64,000 nucleotides of DNA from assembly GCF_028682455.1 (NCBI RefSeq), contig NZ_JANHLD010000004.1, positions 310,001 to 374,000 of the forward strand, written 5' to 3'. This document shows, piece by piece, positions 58,432 to 64,000 of this stretch (position 1 is its first letter; each line of letters opens with the position of its first letter). Below the pieces are notes generated by a model. That model did no database searches and was not told the DNA's origin. It was given only the letters and a program-made list of their open reading frames with translations. The position numbers and the translations under genes were made by a program. The DNA is from Pseudomonas putida (GTDB taxonomy: Bacteria; Pseudomonadota; Gammaproteobacteria; Pseudomonadales; Pseudomonadaceae).

Positions 58432-59772
58432 ATGCCCTTGCGTCCTCAGCAGAGCCTGTTTGCTCTTGCCTGCCTCGCCGCCTTTTCGGCACATGCCACC
58501 CCCACCGACGTGAAAACCCGTATCGACGCCCTGGTCAAACAGGACGAGGCGCAGATGATCGAGCAGTTCAAGCACCTGCACCGCAATCCCGAACTTGCCT
58601 TTCAGGAAAAGGAAACCGCCGCCCAGGTGGCCAAGGCCCTCAAGGCCCAGGGATTCGAGGTCAAGACTGCCATCGGTACCACCGGCGTGGTGGGTATATT
58701 GCGTAACGGACCGGGGCCGGTGGTGATGTACCGGGCCGACATGGACGCCCTGCCGATCAAGGAAGCCACCGGCCTGCCCTACCAGAGCACCAAGGTCACG
58801 CCCTGGCTCGACAACCCCAGCCAGGCGGTGATGCATGCCTGTGGCCACGATGCCCACACCACCTGGCTGATGGAGGTGGCCAAGGTCATGGTCCAGCTCA
58901 AGGACCAGTGGTCCGGCACCCTGGTGCTGGTGGCGCAACCGGCGGAAGAATTGCTCGAGGGAGCCACCGCCATGGTCAACAACGGGCTCTATGACTTCGC
59001 GCCCAAACCCGATGTGCTGGTAGCTGCCCATGTTTCACCGGTGTACCCGGCCGACAGCGTCGGCTTGCGCGAAGGGCCCCGCCTGGCCGGCACCGACCAG
59101 ATCGACGTAGTGCTGCCAGGTGTCGGTGGCCACGGCTCCACGCCCCATGTCACCAAAGACCCGGTGGTGATGGGCGCCATGGCGGTGTTGGGTTACCAGA
59201 CCATCATCAGCCGCATGCTCGACCAGTCAAAACCAGCCGTGCTCACCGTCGGCGCCTTCCAGGCCGGTGTGAACAACAACATCATCCCGGTCAGCGCCAC
59301 GCTCAAGCTCAACCTGCGCTGGTACGACGAGAAGGTGCGCGAACGGATGATCGCCGGGATCAAGTCGGTCACCCAGGGCGTGCTGGTCATGAACGACATG
59401 CCGGCCGACTATCAGCCCCAATACACCATGAAGGGCTACTCCACCCCGGTGGTCAACGGCAAGGAGCAGACCGAAGTGGCCCAGGCCGCGCTGGTGCAGC
59501 AACTGGGCGCCGACAAAGTGCTGCCGGGCGTACCGCCGCTGATGGGCTCGGAGGATTTCCACATGCTCGCCAGCCCCTACCCCGACACCAAAGTGCTGTT
59601 CATCGAGGTGGGCTCGGGCAAGCCCGATGTCTACAAGAACATGGTCGAGAAAAAGCAGCTGCCAGCAGCCATGAATCACACCCCGGGCTTTGTCGTCGAG
59701 CTGCCCGCCATCGCTACCGGGGTGCGGGCCGTCACTGCGTCGCTGACGGCGTTCTTCAATCAGCCACACTAA
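58432..59772 (+). CDS. M20 family amidohydrolase, secreted
   Basis: This 446-residue protein has a signal peptide cut after AFSAHA, so it should act in the periplasm. The M20D-type motifs are HLHRNPELAFQEKETA, MYRADMDALPIKE, the metal-binding ACGHDAHTTW and AQPAEELLEGATAMV (general base Glu), and GVGGHGSTPH. PLMGSEDFHML supplies the last metal ligand. It would cleave an N-acyl or peptide bond; the substrate is unknown. It is divergent from a LysR gene. Confidence 0.9.
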   Translation: MPLRPQQSLFALACLAAFSAHATPTDVKTRIDALVKQDEAQMIEQFKHLHRNPELAFQEKETAAQVAKALKAQGFEVKTAIGTTGVVGILRNGPGPVVMYRADMDALPIKEATGLPYQSTKVTPWLDNPSQAVMHACGHDAHTTWLMEVAKVMVQLKDQWSGTLVLVAQPAEELLEGATAMVNNGLYDFAPKPDVLVAAHVSPVYPADSVGLREGPRLAGTDQIDVVLPGVGGHGSTPHVTKDPVVMGAMAVLGYQTIISRMLDQSKPAVLTVGAFQAGVNNNIIPVSATLKLNLRWYDEKVRERMIAGIKSVTQGVLVMNDMPADYQPQYTMKGYSTPVVNGKEQTEVAQAALVQQLGADKVLPGVPPLMGSEDFHMLASPYPDTKVLFIEVGSGKPDVYKNMVEKKQLPAAMNHTPGFVVELPAIATGVRAVTASLTAFFNQPH

Positions 59773-59795
59773 AGACCAGCGGTGGTCGGCAGTCT

Positions 59796-61112
59796 TCAGC
59801 CCCCCAGCTGGCTGGAGAACTGCCCCACCGCATTGACCACCTTCTTGGCGCCGTCCTGGATCTCGACAATCACCGTGCCGGTCTGCCCGGCCAGGCTCAG
59901 GCCCTGTTCGGCCTGGCGCTTGCTGCTGTCGATGATGTCCACGGCAGCCTTGGCCAATTGCTCATTCTGCTGCACCACCCGGGCAATTTCCTCGGTGGCG
60001 GTGCTGGTACGTGACGCCAGTTGCCGCACTTCGTCGGCAACCACTGCAAAGCCACGCCCCTGCTCACCGGCCCGGGCCGCCTCGATCGCCGCGTTGAGCG
60101 CCAGCAGGTTGGTTTGCCCGGCAATGTCGCTGATGGTCTTGATGATCGAGCCGATGACCTGGGACTGTTTATCCAGCGCCTCGATACCGTTGGCCGCCTC
60201 TTGCATGCAGGCCTCCAGGCCACGCATCACCTCGACGGTCTGGGTCACCACATCGGTGGCCTTGCGGGCGCTGGCGTCGGTCTCGACCGAAGTGCTGTAG
60301 GCGATATCCGCAGCCTCGGCCACAGCGATTTCCTGATTGACCTGCTCGGTGATCACGGTGGCGAACTTGACCACTTTATAGAGCACGTCATGGGCGTCGA
60401 TGATCGGGTTGTAGGACGCCTCCAGCCAGACCACTCGACCGTGGGCATCGACCCGCTTGAAGCGTTCGGCAACGAACTCCCCGCGACGCAATTGATCCCA
60501 GAACGCCTGGTAGGCGCTGGAGTTGTACTCCTCTGGCTCGCAGAACATGCGATGGTGCTTGCCCACCACCTGCTCCAGGCGATAGCCCATGGTCTGCAGG
60601 AAGCGGTCGTTGGCGGTCAGCACTTCGCCCTGCAGGTTGAACTCGATAACTGCCGTGGAGCGCATCAGGGCCTTGATCAGGCTCTCGTGCTCGCGGGAGG
60701 TTTCGATAGTGCGGGTCAGGTCGCTGGAATGCAGGGTGAAGTACTTGATTCGTCCTTCGCTGTTTTTCACCGGCTGCAGGATCGAACGCAACCAGGCTTC
60801 CTCACCATTGCCACGCATCAACCGAAACGCGCCGTTGAGATGCTCGCCACGGGTGATGGCGTTGCGCATGCGCTGGTAGAAATCCAGCTGCTTGACGTGC
60901 ACCGGCACGATCTCTTCGATGTTGCGACCGAGCAACTGATGGCTGCTGTACAGCATCTCTTTCTCGAAATTGCCATTGACCGACTCGATTCGCCCCTGGG
61001 GGTCGAGCTGCAAGACCAGCATCTCGCTGTCGAGGCTGCTCTTGACCTGTTCGATGGACAGCAGGTCTTCGCGCAGCTGCAGGTTTTCTTTTTTCAGTTT
61101 GCTGTTGAACAT
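59796..61112 (-). CDS. Soluble PAS-PAS-MCP protein (BdlA/Aer-like)
   Basis: A 438-residue protein with no membrane segment. The start at 61112 (MFNSKLKKENLQLREDL) opens with a coiled coil. Two PAS domains follow at about residues 30-140 and 150-260 (VLQLDPQGRIESVNGNFEKEM; VIEFNLQGEVLTANDRFLQTMGY, LEASYNPIIDAHDVLYKVVKFATVIT), then the MCP signalling tip LLALNAAIEAARAGEQGRGFAVVADEVRQLASRT. The layout is that of P. aeruginosa BdlA, which controls biofilm dispersion, and of energy-taxis receptors. Which role applies is not clear. Confidence 0.88.
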   Translation of the reverse strand: MFNSKLKKENLQLREDLLSIEQVKSSLDSEMLVLQLDPQGRIESVNGNFEKEMLYSSHQLLGRNIEEIVPVHVKQLDFYQRMRNAITRGEHLNGAFRLMRGNGEEAWLRSILQPVKNSEGRIKYFTLHSSDLTRTIETSREHESLIKALMRSTAVIEFNLQGEVLTANDRFLQTMGYRLEQVVGKHHRMFCEPEEYNSSAYQAFWDQLRRGEFVAERFKRVDAHGRVVWLEASYNPIIDAHDVLYKVVKFATVITEQVNQEIAVAEAADIAYSTSVETDASARKATDVVTQTVEVMRGLEACMQEAANGIEALDKQSQVIGSIIKTISDIAGQTNLLALNAAIEAARAGEQGRGFAVVADEVRQLASRTSTATEEIARVVQQNEQLAKAAVDIIDSSKRQAEQGLSLAGQTGTVIVEIQDGAKKVVNAVGQFSSQLGG

Positions 61113-61254
61113 CAACGCTCTCCTGGAGCGAAATCGATCATTCGAATGCTTCTGCATCGGCTGATCGCCCAGCATTCTTGAGTACCCACGTCGGAAATAT
61201 TTTGCGGCTCAAAGCGCCACGAATCAGGCGTCACGCATCCGTCACAAAAGCTTC

Positions 61255-62508
61255 ATGGCGTCGCAACCGAGGCCGCAGACACTGGTCTTCATGAGCACAT
61301 CGCCCCTGCATGTCACCCTGATCAGCGAAACCTTCCCACCGGAAATCAACGGCGTGGCCAATACCCTTGGCCGCCTCAGCGAAGGCTTGCGCCAGCGCGG
61401 CCACCAGGTCGAGCTGGTACGCCCGCGCCAGGGCGGCGATCCTGCCGGGGCAGGCGACGACCTGCAGCTTTTGTGCCGCGGCTGGCCGTTGCCGGGCTAC
61501 CCGGGGCTGCAATGGGGACAGGTGTCGATGCACAAGCTGGTCCGCCGCTGGCGTCGCCACCGTCCCGATGTGCTGTACATCGCCACCGAAGGCCCGCTGG
61601 GCTTGAGTGCCCTGCGCGCGGCGCGGCGCCTGGGCATTGCCGTGGTCAGCGGCTTTCATACCAACTTCCAGCAGTACTCCAGCGAGTACGGCCTGGGCCT
61701 GCTGGCCCGGCTGCTGACGCACTACCTGCGCTGGTTTCACCGGCGCACCCACACCACCCTGGTGCCCAGCCTGAGCCAGCGCATGGAGCTGGAACGCCGC
61801 GGTTTCGACAACCTGACCCTGATGGCCCGTGGGGTCGACAGCCAGTTGTTCAATCCGGGTCGGCGCCGGGAAGCGTTGCGTTCACAGTGGGGGTTGGGCA
61901 GCGATGACATCGCCCTGATCCATGTCGGGCGCCTGGCCCCGGAAAAGAACCTCGGTGTGCTGCAGCAATGCCTGGACGCTGCACGGCGCACCTATCCACA
62001 GCGGCACATCAAGTTGATCGTGGTCGGGGACGGGCCGCAGCGCAGCGCCCTTGAGCAGCAACTGCCCGACGCCGTGTTCTGCGGTGCCCAGCGCGGCGAA
62101 GCCCTGGCCGAACACTACGCCTCGGGCGATATCTTCCTGTTTCCGAGCCTCACCGAGACCTTCGGCAATGTGGTGCTCGAAGCCCTGGCCTCGGGCCTGG
62201 GCGTGGTCGCCTACGATCAGGCCGCCGCTGCCCAGCACATCCGCCACGGCCACAGCGGAGCGCTGGCCATGCCCGGCGATACAGAGGCCTTTATCGATGC
62301 CTGCAGCTGGCTGCTGGAAGACTCGGAAACCTTGCGCCGGGTACGCCTGAATGCTCGTCAACACGCCAGCCGCCAAGGCTGGCCGGCGATTGTCGAGCAG
62401 TTCGAAAGCCACTTGAGCGCCGCCTGCCGCCAAGGCCAGGGCACACTCGCGTCCCAGCCGGCAGCGGCACTGGCGATCAAACCAGGGTCGTCAACGCCTC
62501 GCGGCTGA
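61255..62508 (+). CDS. GT4 family glycosyltransferase
   Basis: This protein of up to 417 residues has an N-terminal donor-independent half (HVTLISETFPPEINGVANTLGRLSEGLRQRGHQVELVRP) and a C-terminal GT-B half (ALIHVGRLAPEKNLGVLQQCLDA, IKLIVVGDGPQRSALEQQL, FLFPSLTETFGNVVLEALASGLGVVAYD), the EFGNVVLEA-type sugar-nucleotide motif. It resembles sugar or phosphatidylinositol mannosyltransferase-like proteins; the acceptor is unknown. Starts at 61255 and 61291 are both possible, with no strong ribosome site. It overlaps the convergent OYE gene by 32 bases. Confidence 0.85.
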   Translation: MASQPRPQTLVFMSTSPLHVTLISETFPPEINGVANTLGRLSEGLRQRGHQVELVRPRQGGDPAGAGDDLQLLCRGWPLPGYPGLQWGQVSMHKLVRRWRRHRPDVLYIATEGPLGLSALRAARRLGIAVVSGFHTNFQQYSSEYGLGLLARLLTHYLRWFHRRTHTTLVPSLSQRMELERRGFDNLTLMARGVDSQLFNPGRRREALRSQWGLGSDDIALIHVGRLAPEKNLGVLQQCLDAARRTYPQRHIKLIVVGDGPQRSALEQQLPDAVFCGAQRGEALAEHYASGDIFLFPSLTETFGNVVLEALASGLGVVAYDQAAAAQHIRHGHSGALAMPGDTEAFIDACSWLLEDSETLRRVRLNARQHASRQGWPAIVEQFESHLSAACRQGQGTLASQPAAALAIKPGSSTPRG

Positions 62509-63580
62509 ACGGCAGGATGTCCTGTTCACGACCATCGCGAACCTTGGCGGCCCAGTCTGGGTCCACCAGCAATGCACGGCCCACCGCCACCAGATCGAAC
62601 TCATCGTTGTCCAGGCGGGTCAGCAGGTTCTCAAGGCTGGCCGGCTGCGCGACCTTGTCCGTGGCCACCATGAACTGCAGGAACTCGCCATCCAGGCCCA
62701 CGCTGCCGACGGTGATGGTCGGCTTGCCGGTGAGCTGGCGGGTCCAGCCGGCCAGGTTCAGGTCGGAACCTTCGAACTCCGGCTCCCAGAAGCGACGGGT
62801 GGAGCAGTGGAAGATATCCACACCGGCCTCGGCCAGCGGCTGCAGGAACGCCCCCAGTGCCTCGGCGCTTTCGACCAGGCGCGCGGTGTAGTCCTGCTGC
62901 TTCCACTGCGAGAACCGGAAGATGATCGGGAAGTCCGGCCCCACGGCGGCGCGCACGGCCTGGATCAGCTCGATGGCAAAACGCGAGCGGCCGGCCAGGT
63001 CGCCACCATATTCATCGCTGCGCTGGTTGCTGGCCGCCCAGAAGAACTGGTCGATCAGGTAGCCATGGGCGCCATGAATCTCGACACCGTCCATGCCAAT
63101 GGCCTGGGCGTCGCGGGCGGCCTGGGCGAAGGCCTCGATGACCTCGCGAATGTCATCCTGGCTCATGCCGTGGACCACAACCTGGCCGTCCTTGATCTTC
63201 TCGCTTGGGCCGTGACCCGGCACGCTGGCGTCCGGCTCGACGCCCAGGCGCCGCACACTGCCTACATGCCAGAGTTGCGGAACGATGCGCCCGCCTTCGG
63301 CGTGTACCGCCTCCACAACCTTTTTCCAGCCGGCCAGGGCATCGTCACCGTAGAAGCGCGGCACGTTCGGGTAACCGTTGGCGGCCTTGTGGCCGACCGT
63401 GGTGCCTTCGGTGATGATCAGGCCGACGCCTGCAGCGGCACGGCGGCGGTAATACTCGACCACCTGGGCATGGGGTACGCCGCCAGGGCAGAAGGTGCGC
63501 GTCATCGGTGCCATGACCACACGGCTTGGCAGCTCAAGGGAGCCCAATTGGACAGGGGTGAACAGTGCGGTGGCGGACAT
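62477..63580 (-). CDS. Old yellow enzyme family alkene reductase
   Basis: A 367-residue FMN enzyme. LPSRVVMAPMTRTFCPGGVPHAQVVEYYRRRAAAGVGLIITEGT is the start of the barrel, GMDGVEIHGAHGYLIDQFFW carries His-Gly-Ala-His for the substrate oxygen, NQRSDEYGGDLAGRSRF follows, and LVAVGRALLVDPDW is the phosphate-binding end. It reduces activated C=C bonds using NAD(P)H; xenobiotic reductases belong here. It lies convergent to the glycosyltransferase gene, with its last 32 bases overlapping. Confidence 0.92.
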   Translation of the reverse strand: MSATALFTPVQLGSLELPSRVVMAPMTRTFCPGGVPHAQVVEYYRRRAAAGVGLIITEGTTVGHKAANGYPNVPRFYGDDALAGWKKVVEAVHAEGGRIVPQLWHVGSVRRLGVEPDASVPGHGPSEKIKDGQVVVHGMSQDDIREVIEAFAQAARDAQAIGMDGVEIHGAHGYLIDQFFWAASNQRSDEYGGDLAGRSRFAIELIQAVRAAVGPDFPIIFRFSQWKQQDYTARLVESAEALGAFLQPLAEAGVDIFHCSTRRFWEPEFEGSDLNLAGWTRQLTGKPTITVGSVGLDGEFLQFMVATDKVAQPASLENLLTRLDNDEFDLVAVGRALLVDPDWAAKVRDGREQDILPFSREALTTLV

Positions 63581-63670
63581 GCGGCGCTCCAGCGGGGTAG
63601 GAATGCGCCTGAGGATAGGGGGAGTCGCGGGGGTGGCCCAGTACTATTGATGTGAGTGATTTAACGGCAA

Positions 63671-63714
63671 TCGCGGAGCAAGCCCGCTCCTACAGGAGCG
63701 GGCTTGCTCCGCGA
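63671..63714. repeat. REP pair (variant, GGAGCA core)
   Basis: TCGCGGAGCAAGCCCGCTCC faces GGAGCGGGCTTGCTCCGCGA across only four bases. The arms carry a GGAGC change relative to GGGGC in the other copies, compensated in both. It follows the glutathione peroxidase gene by 9 bases. Confidence 0.88.
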
Positions 63715-63723
63715 CAAGGCCAA

Positions 63724-64000
63724 TCAAGCCAATGCTCTCTCGATGGCCTGCACGACAGTCGCATCATCCGGCGCGGTGCGTGGCGAGAAGCGCGCCAATA
63801 CACGGCCATCCTTGCCCACCAGGAACTTCTCGAAGTTCCAGGTGATGTCGCCAGGGAACTCCGCCCCTTCGCCCGCCAGCAGACGGTACAGCGAATGCCG
63901 CTGCGGCCCGTTGACTTCAAGCTTGCTGCCCAGGGGGAAACTCACCCCGTAGTTGAGGCTGCAAAACTCGGCGATTTCGCTCTCGCTACCCGGTTCCTGC
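63724..64000 (-). CDS. Glutathione peroxidase (5' end outside window)
   Basis: The last 91 or so codons are present; the start is outside. QEPGSESEIAEFCSLNYGVSFPL is the conserved region after the active Cys/Gln, and WNFEKFLVGKDGRVLARF contains the catalytic Trp-Asn pair of the family. The active cysteine itself is not in the window. It reduces peroxides, often with thioredoxin in bacteria. Confidence 0.9.
   Translation of the reverse strand, partial: QEPGSESEIAEFCSLNYGVSFPLGSKLEVNGPQRHSLYRLLAGEGAEFPGDITWNFEKFLVGKDGRVLARFSPRTAPDDATVVQAIERALA

Noticed and set aside
1..64000. CRISPR array or tRNA genes
   Set aside because: No regularly spaced identical repeats other than REP pairs, and no cloverleaf-like sequences with the conserved T-loop were noticed.

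Overview
The window is a chromosomal segment of a fluorescent Pseudomonas, most likely of the P. putida group. The basis is gene content and order: a cyo quinol-oxidase operon, hmgA-fahA-maiA with a divergent IclR-type hmgR, the ampE-ampD-DUF1631-nadC block, a short LOV photoreceptor beside a MerR/LitR regulator, fabV, and many copies of the putida-type REP sequence. The species cannot be fixed from this segment alone. Base composition is GC-rich throughout, except for an AT-richer patch at about 14.8-18.4 kb. I saw no tRNA, rRNA or CRISPR array.

Layout. 0-5 kb: the 3' end of a bestrophin-type channel gene, then a Fur-type iron signalling set (ECF sigma, FecR-type anti-sigma, STN-containing TonB receptor). 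5-11.3 kb: a four-gene ABC transporter of the PhnD/C/E type, divergent from selD-mnmH; the context points to selenium oxyanion uptake feeding selenophosphate and 2-selenouridine in tRNA. 11.3-14.8 kb: small conserved genes (LprI-like, LysR, YdcZ, GNAT, YkgJ). 14.8-18.4 kb: a decayed type VI secretion island. It has a VgrG that stops after its gp27-like half, a remnant of a cargo gene, and a tandem duplication of a two-TM membrane protein that carries the remnant's tail with it. 18.4-21 kb: an AlaC-type aminotransferase and a GxSxG lipase-like protein. 20.9-22.9 kb: a complete-looking class C group II intron, inserted directly behind the cyo operon terminator, with a frameshifted reverse transcriptase. 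22.9-28.8 kb: cyoABCDE and a dsbB paralogue. 29-35.5 kb: SOS-regulated yebG, a leucine-type dehydrogenase, a SirB1-like gene and homogentisate catabolism. 35.5-40.8 kb: SDR, hydrolase, LrgA/LrgB with a LysR regulator, flavodoxin.

41-45.3 kb holds a light-response module (short LOV protein, PilZ-like protein, MerR/LitR-type regulator), followed by a monooxygenase-like membrane protein and a folM-DUF1244-HopJ run. 45-64 kb: fabV, a chemoreceptor, ampDE, DUF1631, nadC, trxB, a 2-Cys peroxiredoxin, cysZ, a LysR/M20 peptidase pair, a soluble PAS-PAS-MCP protein (BdlA-like), a GT4 glycosyltransferase, an old yellow enzyme and the 3' end of a glutathione peroxidase gene.

The observations most worth following are: the duplicated cargo gene pair next to the broken VgrG, the intron's insertion site and frameshift, REP elements that supply the C-terminal codons and stops of several genes, the LOV/LitR module with a PilZ-like gene inserted in it, and the selenium transporter assignment.
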